Assembly (NCBI RefSeq): GCF_946404925.1
Contig: NZ_CAMJFM010000008.1
Location: forward strand, 30,960 to 94,959
Reading direction: 5' to 3'
DNA: 64,000 nucleotides
Source of the DNA: an uncultured Prevotella sp.
Lineage (GTDB): Bacteria > Bacteroidota > Bacteroidia > Bacteroidales > Bacteroidaceae
Each line of letters opens with the position of its first letter. Position 1 is the first letter of the stretch. The notes under the pieces are model-generated. The model ran no database searches, was not told the origin of the DNA, and saw only the letters and a program-made list of their open reading frames with translations. The translations under genes and the position numbers were made by a program. This document shows positions 17,445 to 26,912 of the stretch, one piece after another.

Positions 17445-19264
17445 TTCTTCAACTGGTTATAATCTGTTTCGCCTTTCAGAATCCTTGGTCGCTTACTGTT
17501 ATAGGTTGGACTGATAACATTATACTCTTCGTGATACAGAGGCGTGGATATGCCTCCGAAGTACAACAACAGATGCGATAGAATATCCGTCATGAAAGGC
17601 CTGTTCTTGGCATCCTGTATAGCCTGCCATCCATAAGGATGCAGCTCGCGATACTTTGGTGAACCCCATATCCAGAAGGGTATCTCCATCTCGCTGCGAG
17701 CCAATCGGTAGTCGATGGTTACAGAATGCATACGACCATAAACGTATGGCTCACTATCAAACATCTCTTCACCATGATCGGGCATATAAATCACCACAGC
17801 ATCCTTGTCCATAAATCGCTCAGTAACAGCTGTAACAATCGAATCGTTATAGATCACAGAATTGTCGTAGTCAGCCAGAATCATGCGTTGTTTCTTGTTC
17901 AGTTCTGGGCGATCGTACATTTCGTATTTAAGGAACTTGCGTGTATCCTGTGGATAGCGGGCCTTATACATGACGTGCGATCCCATCAGATGCAGAATCA
18001 CCAGGTTATGTTCCTTATCTTCTTTCTTCAGATTGTCATATTCCTTCAGCACGCCATCGTCAAAGCGATGCAGGCGAGTGTTACGGGTATCAAACAACTT
18101 ATTGCTTAAGTCGGGGTTGTTCAGGAAGAAGCCTCCACTAAAGTCGTATACAGCCTCGCCAGCTTTAGACTGGAACTGGTTGGTGATAAACGTAACGTGA
18201 TAGCCTGCCTTGCGGAATACCTCAGGAAACAGAGGATAATCGCACCAATCGCCCTTATCGCCAACAGCTTGCAGCGATAGTATGTTCTTAAACACATAAC
18301 TGGTAAGGTTCCAAGGGGCCACAACATCAGTAAATGGTACCAGACTGCCCTCCTTGGCCAGTTTTATCTGTCTGGGAGTAGTTGGCATATTGTAACCATA
18401 CAGCTGAGAATGATGCTTGTTATAACTCTCGCCAATAATCAGCACAATGTTTGGCACGCGATAGCTGCAGCTGTCTATTTTTATCTTCTCGCTTGCAGCC
18501 TCAAGCTGTACTATCTGGTTGTCAGCCAGTTGGTTGGCATAGATGCTGAATGCCAGTCTGTATATGGGCAGATAGAATTCTGCTTTATCCTTACGGGTTA
18601 GCTCGTGCTCAACTTGTCCCACCGTATTGTACGAGAAGATGCGCTTCATCGCCACCTTATTGTCCCAGCATTGGTTGTACGAGTCTATCAGCAACCATCC
18701 TACAATCACACCAGCAATAGCCTTGCATACCATAGGTACTATCTCGTTAACCTTAGGAAGAATCATCCTATTGCGCATCTTGCATAGAATGTTGCGCAGA
18801 ATGGTCCATAGGATATGTGCAAGTATCAGCAGCAGGATCCAACCTACGTATGATGTGATGATATCCCAATTTAGATATGAAGAAAGGAATTCCTCAGATT
18901 CCTGCTTGGTGGTCTCGCCAAACAGCATCAGCATGGTTGGTGTCAAGGTCGATTCGAACTTAACATAGCAGAACATATCTACCAGCGCCACGCTGTAAAG
19001 CACCACATAGAGTAGGGCTCTTACCCAATAGCGCACTTTCTGAGGTATCAGGCTTAGAACTACGCAAACTGCATAGATATCAAGGAACAGTTCTGGGGCA
19101 GACAGTTCGTAAGGATGGGCTCCCTTGAGATGTAGGGTTATTTCAAGTTGAGTACAAATCCACCCCAGCGCAAACATAAACACAAAGAATGCGCCATTCT
19201 TCTGGATGGGTGCAAACAGGTACCCAAGCCATTTTAGTGGATTTATCTTCAGTCGCTTAAACAT
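17441..19264 (-). CDS. Phosphoethanolamine transferase-like sulfatase-fold membrane protein (EptA type)
   Basis: 607 residues. About five N-terminal helices, then a periplasmic alkaline-phosphatase-fold domain: PNIVLIIGESYNKHHSQLYGY near residue 272, catalytic Thr in VVAPWNLTSYVFKN near 320, and metal-binding YMPDHGEEMFDSE. EptA-type enzymes move phosphoethanolamine from phosphatidylethanolamine to lipid A or core sugars and change polymyxin sensitivity; the acceptor cannot be told. Overlaps nadD by 8 bp and the first acyltransferase by 4 bp. Confidence 0.85.
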   Translation of the reverse strand: MFKRLKINPLKWLGYLFAPIQKNGAFFVFMFALGWICTQLEITLHLKGAHPYELSAPELFLDIYAVCVVLSLIPQKVRYWVRALLYVVLYSVALVDMFCYVKFESTLTPTMLMLFGETTKQESEEFLSSYLNWDIITSYVGWILLLILAHILWTILRNILCKMRNRMILPKVNEIVPMVCKAIAGVIVGWLLIDSYNQCWDNKVAMKRIFSYNTVGQVEHELTRKDKAEFYLPIYRLAFSIYANQLADNQIVQLEAASEKIKIDSCSYRVPNIVLIIGESYNKHHSQLYGYNMPTTPRQIKLAKEGSLVPFTDVVAPWNLTSYVFKNILSLQAVGDKGDWCDYPLFPEVFRKAGYHVTFITNQFQSKAGEAVYDFSGGFFLNNPDLSNKLFDTRNTRLHRFDDGVLKEYDNLKKEDKEHNLVILHLMGSHVMYKARYPQDTRKFLKYEMYDRPELNKKQRMILADYDNSVIYNDSIVTAVTERFMDKDAVVIYMPDHGEEMFDSEPYVYGRMHSVTIDYRLARSEMEIPFWIWGSPKYRELHPYGWQAIQDAKNRPFMTDILSHLLLYFGGISTPLYHEEYNVISPTYNSKRPRILKGETDYNQLKK

Positions 19265-19805
19265 ACAGTTTGTTGATGGTTATGTAATCAGCCACAGCCT
19301 TTGGCACCAATCGCTTAATGCCCTTACCTGCCTTTATTCGCTCGCGGATTTCTGTGCTCGAAATGTCGATGAGGTCAAGCCCATCGATACCACCTTCGAA
19401 TCCACGACGAGGATAGACAATGATTTGATAGTTCTTGCGAATATCATCAGCATGATACCACTTATCAAACAACTGCCAGTTATCGCCACCTATCATCAGC
19501 ACGAATTCTCTGTCAGGATAATCCTTGTTGAGGGCTTGTAGTGTATTCCAGGTGTAAGATGGCTTGGGCAGATGCATCTCGTAGTCGCTGGCAATGATGC
19601 CTTCTTCGCCCTCGACAGCAAGGCGGGCCATCTGCATTCTTATCTTATCGTCCAGCAAATCAGCTGAGGCTTTCAGGGGATTCTGTGGCGAAACCATCAG
19701 CCACACTTCATCGAGCCCAGCCTTCTGGCGAAGCTGACGAGCCAACGAAATGTGCCCTTTGTGTATGGGATTAAACGATCCGCCAAATATCCCCGTTCTT
19801 ATCAT
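19257..19805 (-). CDS. nadD: Nicotinate-nucleotide adenylyltransferase
   Basis: 182 residues. GIFGGSFNPIHKGHISLA (HxGH nucleotidyl-transfer motif), VSPQNPLK and the C-terminal ISSTEIRERI. Adenylylates nicotinate mononucleotide in NAD synthesis. Starts within the last 4 bp of gmk. Confidence 0.95.
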   Translation of the reverse strand: MIRTGIFGGSFNPIHKGHISLARQLRQKAGLDEVWLMVSPQNPLKASADLLDDKIRMQMARLAVEGEEGIIASDYEMHLPKPSYTWNTLQALNKDYPDREFVLMIGGDNWQLFDKWYHADDIRKNYQIIVYPRRGFEGGIDGLDLIDISSTEIRERIKAGKGIKRLVPKAVADYITINKLYV

Positions 19806-20380
19806 TCTGTTTCTAAAAACGCTTTGATGATCTCTAATGCATCAGCCTCTGCATATTCCAGCTTATCATTAATCACAATCTTGTCGAATTTCTCAGCAAA
19901 CGAGAGTTCGAACTCAGCACGGGCTATGCGCTGATCGATGACTTCTGGTGCATCAGTAGCGCGACCTTCCAGTCGCTTGCGCAGTTCGTTGATTGATGGT
20001 GGCTGGATAAACAGGCTCAGCGCCTTGTCGCCATAGAACTTCTTGATGTTCACGCCACCCTTCACGTCAACGTCGAAAACAACATTCTGTCCAGCTTCGA
20101 GCTGGTTCTCAACCTGTGATTTCAATGTGCCGTAGAAACGGTCTGTGTATACTTCTTCGTACTCCAGGAACTCGTTATTATCTATACGCTGACGGAATTC
20201 CTCAGGTGTCAGGAAAAAGTAGTCTACACCGTGTTTCTCTGTGCCGCGAGGTGCTCGTGATGTGCACGAGATGGAGTAGGCCAGGTTCAGTTCCTGATGC
20301 TCTCTCATCAGCCACGAAATAATCGTAGATTTACCAGTTCCTGAAGGAGCCGAAATGATAATTAGTTTTCCTCTACTCAT
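19802..20380 (-). CDS. gmk: Guanylate kinase
   Basis: 192 residues. P-loop SAPSGTGKSTI, SCTSRAPRGTEKHGVDYFFL (GMP-binding region) and EYEEVYTDRFYGT. Phosphorylates GMP to GDP. It follows yicC after 29 bp, an order common in Bacteroidetes. Confidence 0.96.
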   Translation of the reverse strand: MSRGKLIIISAPSGTGKSTIISWLMREHQELNLAYSISCTSRAPRGTEKHGVDYFFLTPEEFRQRIDNNEFLEYEEVYTDRFYGTLKSQVENQLEAGQNVVFDVDVKGGVNIKKFYGDKALSLFIQPPSINELRKRLEGRATDAPEVIDQRIARAEFELSFAEKFDKIVINDKLEYAEADALEIIKAFLETE

Positions 20381-20383
20381 AAT

Positions 20384-20407
20384 TTTCTCACTTTCTCACC
20401 TTCTCAC
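20384..20407 (-). repeat. Three tandem 8-bp units before gmk
   Basis: On the plus strand TTTCTCAC, TTTCTCAC, CTTCTCAC (20384-20407), filling nearly all of the yicC-gmk gap up to the gmk start. Same class of periodic spacer as at 1214, 24101, 38571, 39791 and 61576, but here with no obvious partner arm inside gmk. Confidence 0.7.
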
Positions 20408-20409
20408 TT

Positions 20410-21285
20410 TTACAGCGCATTCAGTACCTGTTCCTTAATCTGTTCCAACTCGTCCTTCATCTTCACCACGATGTTCTGCATCTCGGCCTGATTACTCTTC
20501 GAACCAGTTGTGTTGATCTCGCGTCCCATCTCCTGGGCGATGAAGCCAAGCTTCTTGCCCTGACCAGCAGGTTCGTTCATGGTGTCGCGGAAGTACTTCA
20601 GGTGGTTAGCCAGTCGCTGTTTCTCCTCGCTGATGTCCAGCTTCTCGATATAGTAAATCAGCTCCTGCTCCAAGCGGTTCTTATCATATTCTGCTGATGG
20701 AATCTGCTGCAAACCATCGATGATACGAGCTTTGATCTTCTCCACACGACTCTTCTCGTATGGCTCAATCTCTGCCATCAGTTTAGCTATATTGTCAATC
20801 TTCTCTGCAAACTTCTTCTGAAGGGCAGCACCTTCCTGAGTACGGAAGTCAACCAGATTCTTCAATGCCTCGGCTACTCCGCCTTTCACTACAGTCCACT
20901 CTTCGTCGTCAAGCTCCTCTGTGTCAGTCTTTGTCAGCACGTCAGGCATACGGAGCAGGGTGTAGAACCAATCCTCAGGTGTAGGGATACCAGTCTTTTC
21001 TGCTATAGTCTTTATCTGCTGATAGTAGTTCTCTACCAGCTGTGCGTTGATAGGTGTGGGGTCAACTGCCATATCCTTCTCTACCCACACGCTCATATCA
21101 ACTTTTCCGCGAATCAGAGCCTCTGCCACCATCTGGCGCATCTCCATCTCTTTCTCGCGATAGAGTGGAGCAATACGGGTGTTCAAGTCAAGCTGCTTAG
21201 AGTTGAGCGACTTGATTTCTACATGAATCTTCTTCTCCTTAAATGCTACTACGGCCTTACCGTAGCCTGTCATCGATTGTATCAT
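20410..21285 (-). CDS. YicC/YloC family endoribonuclease
   Basis: 291 residues. MIQSMTGYGKAVVAF start, SLNSKQLDLNTRI, and the C-terminal DUF1732 region GKKLGFIAQEMGREINTTGSKSNQAE. E. coli YicC is an RNase implicated in RhyB turnover. Lies directly upstream of gmk. Confidence 0.92.
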   Translation of the reverse strand: MIQSMTGYGKAVVAFKEKKIHVEIKSLNSKQLDLNTRIAPLYREKEMEMRQMVAEALIRGKVDMSVWVEKDMAVDPTPINAQLVENYYQQIKTIAEKTGIPTPEDWFYTLLRMPDVLTKTDTEELDDEEWTVVKGGVAEALKNLVDFRTQEGAALQKKFAEKIDNIAKLMAEIEPYEKSRVEKIKARIIDGLQQIPSAEYDKNRLEQELIYYIEKLDISEEKQRLANHLKYFRDTMNEPAGQGKKLGFIAQEMGREINTTGSKSNQAEMQNIVVKMKDELEQIKEQVLNAL

Positions 21286-21316
21286 ACGTACCTAATTTAA
21301 TAATATCTGGCTTTAT

Positions 21317-22126
21317 TTAATTGATCTTTGAGGTCATAGGGCTGCGTACGCCCTTGTAGTTCTTCAGATATGCCTTGGCGCTTCCGAACGAAAGGAACAT
21401 GTCGAGGCGTACTGGTATGTGGTTCTGATCGTCAGTAATATAGAAACGGATAAGCTCATGGCTCTTTCCATCCTCACGCTCGTAGAACGACATGACTAAA
21501 CAACGGAACTTCTCTTTTGAACCATTCATTTTGAAGGTTTCCTTGCCACGATACTCCAACCATGAGTTTGAAAGACTGCGAGCATCGCTGATTGGGGTGG
21601 ATATTACCTGTCCCTTTTTCAGCTTTGAGCCATCGAAGTTGCGGGCACGTAGGAAGATAGACATCATATCGTAGATACAACTACGATAAGTACTTGTCTT
21701 CCAGTGCTGTTCGCCATCAGCATCTATACGATGCTTCTTGAGCTGACAGTTGCCATTAGGATAGGTGTACCATATCTCGTCAACGTAATATCTACTACCC
21801 TCTCTGGCGCCCTTACGGAAGTACATTGGCGAGAGGTCGGGGTTGCAATATGACAACAAGGTATCGCGCATGGTAAAATACTTATCAAGTTTAGAGTTAC
21901 CACGAGTAATCAGATATGACTTCCAGGCATCCTTGCCTTCAAACTTAGTCATCTTGGTGTCCATTTGGGCAGCACCAACCTTAACCCAGATAAACTGCCA
22001 GTTAAAGTAGAGGTCGTATTCCAGACTCTCGCCACTCTTAAAGGCAGTGTTGTCTATTCCACATTGAGCATTGGCTGTTAGGCCCATGCCAAAAGCAATA
22101 CAGAGAGTTAAAAGTATCTTCTTCAT
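21317..22126 (-). CDS. DUF3108 domain-containing exported protein
   Basis: 269 residues. Signal peptide MKKILLTLCIAFGMGLTANAQ, then the DUF3108 pattern FKSGESLEYDLYFNWQFIWVKVG...SNSKLDKYFTMRDTLLSYC-like segment and PMYFRKGAREGSRYY. Predicted periplasmic or envelope beta-rich protein of unknown role. The TAATG junction with the upstream lipoprotein gene shows translational coupling. Confidence 0.8.
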   Translation of the reverse strand: MKKILLTLCIAFGMGLTANAQCGIDNTAFKSGESLEYDLYFNWQFIWVKVGAAQMDTKMTKFEGKDAWKSYLITRGNSKLDKYFTMRDTLLSYCNPDLSPMYFRKGAREGSRYYVDEIWYTYPNGNCQLKKHRIDADGEQHWKTSTYRSCIYDMMSIFLRARNFDGSKLKKGQVISTPISDARSLSNSWLEYRGKETFKMNGSKEKFRCLVMSFYEREDGKSHELIRFYITDDQNHIPVRLDMFLSFGSAKAYLKNYKGVRSPMTSKIN

Positions 22127-24099
22127 TATTTCTTACTATCTATGTTTATGCCCTTCTCCTTCAGGTATTCAATACCCAACTTGCGGGCTCGTTCTGCATT
22201 TCTGTTCTTAAGTTTCTTGGCTGCATCTGGCTTCTGTTTGGTAATCTTAGCAGGTTTCTGCTTGAATACTGGGATGCCTGAAACATTCCAAGTTTGGGTT
22301 ACATCCCATTTAGCCTTGCACTCTATCTCGCGAGGATAGTAGTAAACAGCCTCAGCCTGACGGTCTTCAGCATAGTCGCCTGTATCCCAAACACCATTAT
22401 TGTTGCTGTCGATAAAGGCGCTGATATAATACTTATCAGGCTTTATGTACTTGAATTCAGCCACATGCTTATTAACTTTGACCTGCTTTACAACCTTATC
22501 CGAGCCATTAAGCAGTTGAACTACCATGGCAGAATCCTCAATACCAGCGATATTAAGTTTCAGGGTGCCATAGTCGTCCTCAGATTTTACTTTTATGCCT
22601 TGTTTATATGGGTTTGAAACCTTGCCATAAATGTCGATAAAGGCAGCAGAGTCAACCTCTAAACTATATTCTACACCTGGACGCCAATCTGCCAGAATCT
22701 CGTAATTGCGAATCTTGTTGGGTACTGGTACCATCCTGCATGAAGACTCGTACCATACTGAGTCTATCATAGAGTATAGATGAACTCCTGCAGTATCGCA
22801 ATGCTGCAATGGTGTAGGCATCTCGATTCGGGCCACCTTGTCTGGATCCATAGAAGATGGAACATCGTATTTGGGCTCCAAAGGCTTTTCGTGCCAGATG
22901 GTATCAACCTCCTCGCCACGCTTCAGTTTCTTTTCCAAATCCTTACGCCACTTCTCCAGTTCCTTGTTCAGCTCTTTCTGGCGTTTCTCGAATGATACTT
23001 TAGCTAAACCATCGATGGTGTCAGTTTGATTAACCAATACGCCTGCAGTATCTGTCATCTGATAGCTGATTTCCATACGCAGAGTGTCCTGGTTTATCAA
23101 AGCTGTATCGCGAAGCCAGTAGTGAATGGTATCCTGCTTCTCGTTGGCCTCTACTATAAACGCATTGTCGCTATCAAAGTTCATGCCTTTGATTACTGGT
23201 AGGTCAGGATGACCATAAGTAAAGTACATTGAGAACTTATTGGCTTCAACACGCTCTGTCTTAATGAGGAATCTGTCTGTCTGAACATGGGTGAATGCCA
23301 GCAGAGTGATGTCATCAGGCAGGAAGTGAGTGTAAGGCACCTTAATCAAACCATCTATATGCAGCGAGTCGCGCCAAATGGTATCAGTACGAACATCAGG
23401 CTTTGAACCTGGCTGGAATGTCTGATGATTAAAGGCAATCATCTCACTCTTCTGAGAGAAGCGGAAGTCGCCATCAGCGTCTTGAAGTGCATAAGCACGA
23501 TAAGTGCCTGGGGCAACACCTTTAACAACGAAGTGTCCGCTGCCATCAGTACGTGATACACGAAGCATAGGTTTGGTCTTGAAAGCAGAATCTGCCAGGT
23601 CGTTGTAAAGACCAACCATGATGCCTTTGATTGGTTCGAGATTGCTGGCATCAAGCACATAGCCAGACACCTCAAAGGTGTCAATCTGCTCGCCAGTAGA
23701 GAAGCTATAGGTATAGCTGCCCATAGGGTTGCCCTCATTGTTATCGCTGATAGCATCGCTAAAGTCGATGGTATAGGTAGTGTTAAGCATCAGCGAATCC
23801 TGTAGCTCTACCACAATCTTCTTTCCTGAAGCCTTGATTTCAGGTACTTCAAGTTGTGGCGGAGACACAATGACCTTATTAGTGGCATCAGTAAGTTTGA
23901 TATACTCATCGAATAGTATGGTAATCTTCTTGGCTGTGACGTTAGTTGCCTGATCAGCAGGTGTGCAACCAATAACCTTTGGGGGATCGTCGTCGTACCA
24001 TCCGCCATCAGGCTGTCCCATGCGGGCGCAACCTGCAACTATTGTTGCAATTAAAAAATGAAAAAATGTAATAATTAAAAGATTCTCTTTCTTCTTCAT
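22126..24099 (-). CDS. Ig-like domain lipoprotein
   Basis: 657 residues. Lipoprotein signal with lipobox IVAGC. N-terminal Big_5/SbsA Ig-like domain (PPKVIGCTPADQATNVTAKKI, FDEYIKLTDATNKV), then a carboxypeptidase-regulatory-like domain (VSGYVLDASNLEPIKGIMVGLYND), a charged region (ELNKELEKWRKDLEKKLKRGEE) and a basic C-terminus. Widely conserved next to DUF3108 in Bacteroidales; function unknown, probably envelope structure or gliding/T9SS related. The signal-peptide core TFFHFLIA is encoded by an 8-bp repeat arm. Confidence 0.78.
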   Translation of the reverse strand: MKKKENLLIITFFHFLIATIVAGCARMGQPDGGWYDDDPPKVIGCTPADQATNVTAKKITILFDEYIKLTDATNKVIVSPPQLEVPEIKASGKKIVVELQDSLMLNTTYTIDFSDAISDNNEGNPMGSYTYSFSTGEQIDTFEVSGYVLDASNLEPIKGIMVGLYNDLADSAFKTKPMLRVSRTDGSGHFVVKGVAPGTYRAYALQDADGDFRFSQKSEMIAFNHQTFQPGSKPDVRTDTIWRDSLHIDGLIKVPYTHFLPDDITLLAFTHVQTDRFLIKTERVEANKFSMYFTYGHPDLPVIKGMNFDSDNAFIVEANEKQDTIHYWLRDTALINQDTLRMEISYQMTDTAGVLVNQTDTIDGLAKVSFEKRQKELNKELEKWRKDLEKKLKRGEEVDTIWHEKPLEPKYDVPSSMDPDKVARIEMPTPLQHCDTAGVHLYSMIDSVWYESSCRMVPVPNKIRNYEILADWRPGVEYSLEVDSAAFIDIYGKVSNPYKQGIKVKSEDDYGTLKLNIAGIEDSAMVVQLLNGSDKVVKQVKVNKHVAEFKYIKPDKYYISAFIDSNNNGVWDTGDYAEDRQAEAVYYYPREIECKAKWDVTQTWNVSGIPVFKQKPAKITKQKPDAAKKLKNRNAERARKLGIEYLKEKGINIDSKK

Positions 24100-24135
24100 C
24101 CTTTTTACATTTTATAATTATTGCATTTTTACATT
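24047..24135 (-). repeat. 8-bp periodic inverted pair across the lipoprotein start
   Basis: The arm 24101-24135 (the end of the GH3 gene and the leader) consists of 8-mers such as AATGTAAA on the minus strand. The partner 24047-24080 (signal-peptide codons) has units such as ATTACATT and TTTTCATT. In register about 21 of 24 positions are complementary, enclosing the start codon. Confidence 0.75.
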
Positions 24136-25620
24136 AAGTGAGAGTAGTTGTTCAATATGTTCGCGAGAGTTGCTAAGACGAGGAACCTTGTGCTGACCTC
24201 CCAACTTGCCTTTAAGTTTGAGCCAATCATTAAACAGGTTCTCGCGCGCCTCAATGATTTCCAAGTGCTGCAGGGTAATGTCCTTATAGCGCTTAGCCTC
24301 GTAGTCGCTGTTAATCTCCTGTAGATGCTTGTCGAGCAGGTCGCTAAACAACTGCAGATTCTCAGGACGCTTCTTAAACTCGATGAGCCACTGATGGCGA
24401 CACTTGGCGTTCTGGTCCATAAATACTGGGGCTGCAGTATACTCGCTAACCTCTGCTCCTGTTTGTTCGCAAGCGTAAGCCAATCCCTTTTCAGCATTAT
24501 CCACAATCAGCTCTTCGCCAAAGGCATTGATAAAGTGCTTAGTACGTCCAGAGATGATGAACTTATAAGGATTGGTAGATGTAAACTGGATGGTGTCGCC
24601 AATCTCATAGCGCCACAATCCGCAGCTGGTGGTTATTACCATTGCATAGTTCTTACCTGTCTCTACGCCCCAAAGGGGAACAGCATCGCCACCATCCATT
24701 GGAATGAATTCATAGAACACATCGTAGTCGAGCATCAGCAGCATCGACTTGTCTGATGGATCGTTTTGGAGTCCGAAGAATCCCTCGCTGGCATTATATG
24801 TCTCCATATAGTGCATATTTGGCGAGGTGATAAGTTGCTCGTATTGCTTGCGATATGGGGTAAAGGCCACTCCACCATGGAAGAACACCTCGATGTTAGG
24901 CCAAACCTCTTCGAGATGAGTCTTGCCTGTAATCTCCATCATACGAGTGAGTACAGAAAGCATCCAAGATGGCACACCAGAGATATTGGTGACGTTCTTG
25001 TTCATGGCCTCGCGAGCTATGCGATCTCTCTTGATTTCGAAATCGCTAAGCAAGGCTGTCTGTTTCTTAGGTACTCGCACAAGATTGGCCAGCGGATTGA
25101 TATTCTCAATCAGAATAGCGCTCAGGTCGCCAACCAGCGAATCCTTCAAATTATAGTTTGGCGCATGACTACCACCAAGAATCAATCCCCTACCATCGAA
25201 CATTCTCGACTGTGGGTTGTTCTGCAGATACATGGCTACAGCATCAAATCCGCCACGATAGTGAATATTCTTCAATCCCTCTTTGCTTACAGGGATAAAC
25301 TTCGACTTATCGTTGGTGGTACCTGATGATTTGGCATACCATTTTACTCGGCCTGGCCACAGGATGTCTGTCTCGCCATGACGCATGCGGTCTATCGAAC
25401 CTTTCAGCTCTTCGTAGGTATTAACGGGGGTATGTTTGATGAAATCATCGTAGCCCTTGATTGATGCAAAGGCATGATTTCTTCCGTATTCCGTATCCTT
25501 AGCTTCAGCAACAAGTCGACCCAGCACAGCCTCTTGTAGAGCTCTGCCTTGGTTGAAGTGTTTTTCCAGATCTTTTTGTCTGGGTTCAAACACTTTTCTT
25601 ACTATCTTAGTAATACTCAT
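24118..25620 (-). CDS. GH3 auxin-responsive promoter family protein (acyl-adenylating enzyme)
   Basis: 500 residues. Adenylate-forming signature WYAKSSGTTNDKSKFIPVS, HYMETYNASEGFFGLQND and TNPYKFIISGRTKHFINAFGEEL. Plant GH3 enzymes conjugate acyl acids to amino acids via an acyl-AMP; the bacterial substrates are unknown. It is the first gene of the 13-kb minus-strand run and has its own TAATTTTG box. Its last codons lie within the 8-bp repeat preceding the next gene. Confidence 0.88.
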   Translation of the reverse strand: MSITKIVRKVFEPRQKDLEKHFNQGRALQEAVLGRLVAEAKDTEYGRNHAFASIKGYDDFIKHTPVNTYEELKGSIDRMRHGETDILWPGRVKWYAKSSGTTNDKSKFIPVSKEGLKNIHYRGGFDAVAMYLQNNPQSRMFDGRGLILGGSHAPNYNLKDSLVGDLSAILIENINPLANLVRVPKKQTALLSDFEIKRDRIAREAMNKNVTNISGVPSWMLSVLTRMMEITGKTHLEEVWPNIEVFFHGGVAFTPYRKQYEQLITSPNMHYMETYNASEGFFGLQNDPSDKSMLLMLDYDVFYEFIPMDGGDAVPLWGVETGKNYAMVITTSCGLWRYEIGDTIQFTSTNPYKFIISGRTKHFINAFGEELIVDNAEKGLAYACEQTGAEVSEYTAAPVFMDQNAKCRHQWLIEFKKRPENLQLFSDLLDKHLQEINSDYEAKRYKDITLQHLEIIEARENLFNDWLKLKGKLGGQHKVPRLSNSREHIEQLLSLNVKMQ

Positions 25621-25645
25621 TTTGTTTGATTGCGCAATTTGGGTG

Positions 25646-25653
25646 CAAAATTA
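25646..25653 (-). promoter_or_regulatory. -7 box of the GH3 gene promoter
   Basis: TAATTTTG followed by CACCC on the minus strand, 26 bp before the GH3 start codon. A short palindrome CCCTTGTAAAGGG lies upstream near the -33 region. Confidence 0.55.
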
Positions 25654-25694
25654 CGCAATTCCCTTGTAAAGGGGGAATATTTTACGATTTTTTT

Positions 25695-26912
25695 TCATTT
25701 CAGATGTAATCTGAGTCCGAACTGCAGCGATGGAGCCAGCGGATTATCCTTGTAATAATGTTCAACTTTGGTTCCATCGTTGAAATAGTAGCCAAGCGAT
25801 GGCTCAAGGTAAACACCAAACAGGCGAGTAAAGTTATACTCAGCACCAGCTGCTGCGTTTATTGACCATTGCCAAGGACGAGTGCTGATTTCGCCCTCAG
25901 AAACCTCCGCCTTTAGGCACTTCTCAAGCATGGTTCCTCCTGCCAGATAGATGTTGAAATGCTCTGTTGACCATATCTTCCATGATAGACCAATGGGGAT
26001 GCCAAGATAGCTTAACTCCTGATCGTAGTTAAGATGCTGATGTTGTGGATAGCTGAACTCTGACTTGAGGAATGTGTAGTTGATACCAGTAAGCAGGGCC
26101 AAACGATTATTAAACTGATACTGCAACGAAAGTCCCAATCGCAAAGGTATGTGGTGCTTTGATTCAACATCAGTATATGTGTAAGCTTGGGCCATTTCCT
26201 TCGTACTGCTTGTGTAATAATTAGCAGGACTTGCGTCATAACAAAGAGGCTGTGTATTCATAGAGTTCACATAATTGTTTGCAGCAAGCAATAGTCCGTT
26301 CGATCCTGCTAAGCCAATGGTCCATTTACTTGAACTATCTGAGTATGAGGCAGTTGTGGCTGGTTCTATCACATCAGGCAGATAGGTTTGTTTCTTATGT
26401 TTTATCTCTGTTTTTGCTTCCATCTTTTCTTCGACAGTAGTTGCTGGTTGTTCGTAAGATGGCTCTTGACTATGAGTCTCTTCGATAGAAATTTGCTGGG
26501 GTTCTGCTATAGTCTCTTCAAGTACTGTTTCTTCTTTCTTTATGCCAGATGCCACAGCCAAAAGCTTTGGTTTGGTTGTAATCGAAGTTTCAAAAGGAAC
26601 AGTAGGCTCATCTGGGTTTGCAAGGTTTTTATCAGCTTCTTTATTATCAGGCTTTGATGTCTTCGTTGTTGTTTCATTATGAGCCTCCAGCTTTGGCTGG
26701 TTATCAACGAAGTCGTAGAATGCGAAGAGGCCAATAAGAGTCAGGACTACAGCAGCTGCAGCCCAATACCATCTGCGAATGATGGCAGTTTTAGGTGCAG
26801 GTGCGGTCTCGAGGCCCATCTGATTGCTGATGCCCTCCCAGAGTCCTGCAGGTGGAGTCATCTTATGACCCTCAAGCTTCTGCTTCATTTGTTTTGTCCA
26901 ATCCTCTTTCAT
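25695..26912 (-). CDS. Dual-membrane-spanning anti-sigma factor (Dma-like): cytoplasmic domain, one TM helix, linker and outer-membrane barrel
   Basis: 405 residues from the ATG at 26912, which overlaps the sigma-factor stop by 4 bp; the frame is open further upstream but that region is sigma coding sequence. Residues 1-46 are a short charged cytoplasmic domain (MKEDWTKQMKQKLEGHKMTPPAGLWEGI). Residues ~49-66 form one TM helix (WYWAAAAVVLTLIGLFAFY). Residues ~67-196 are a T/E/K-rich periplasmic linker, and ~197-405 an 8-strand barrel (WTIGLAGSNG to LQFGLRLHLK with alternating aromatic strands). This matches the Dma anti-sigma class described in Bacteroides thetaiotaomicron, which bridges both membranes and controls vesiculation. 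Confidence 0.75.
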   Translation of the reverse strand: MKEDWTKQMKQKLEGHKMTPPAGLWEGISNQMGLETAPAPKTAIIRRWYWAAAAVVLTLIGLFAFYDFVDNQPKLEAHNETTTKTSKPDNKEADKNLANPDEPTVPFETSITTKPKLLAVASGIKKEETVLEETIAEPQQISIEETHSQEPSYEQPATTVEEKMEAKTEIKHKKQTYLPDVIEPATTASYSDSSSKWTIGLAGSNGLLLAANNYVNSMNTQPLCYDASPANYYTSSTKEMAQAYTYTDVESKHHIPLRLGLSLQYQFNNRLALLTGINYTFLKSEFSYPQHQHLNYDQELSYLGIPIGLSWKIWSTEHFNIYLAGGTMLEKCLKAEVSEGEISTRPWQWSINAAAGAEYNFTRLFGVYLEPSLGYYFNDGTKVEHYYKDNPLAPSLQFGLRLHLK

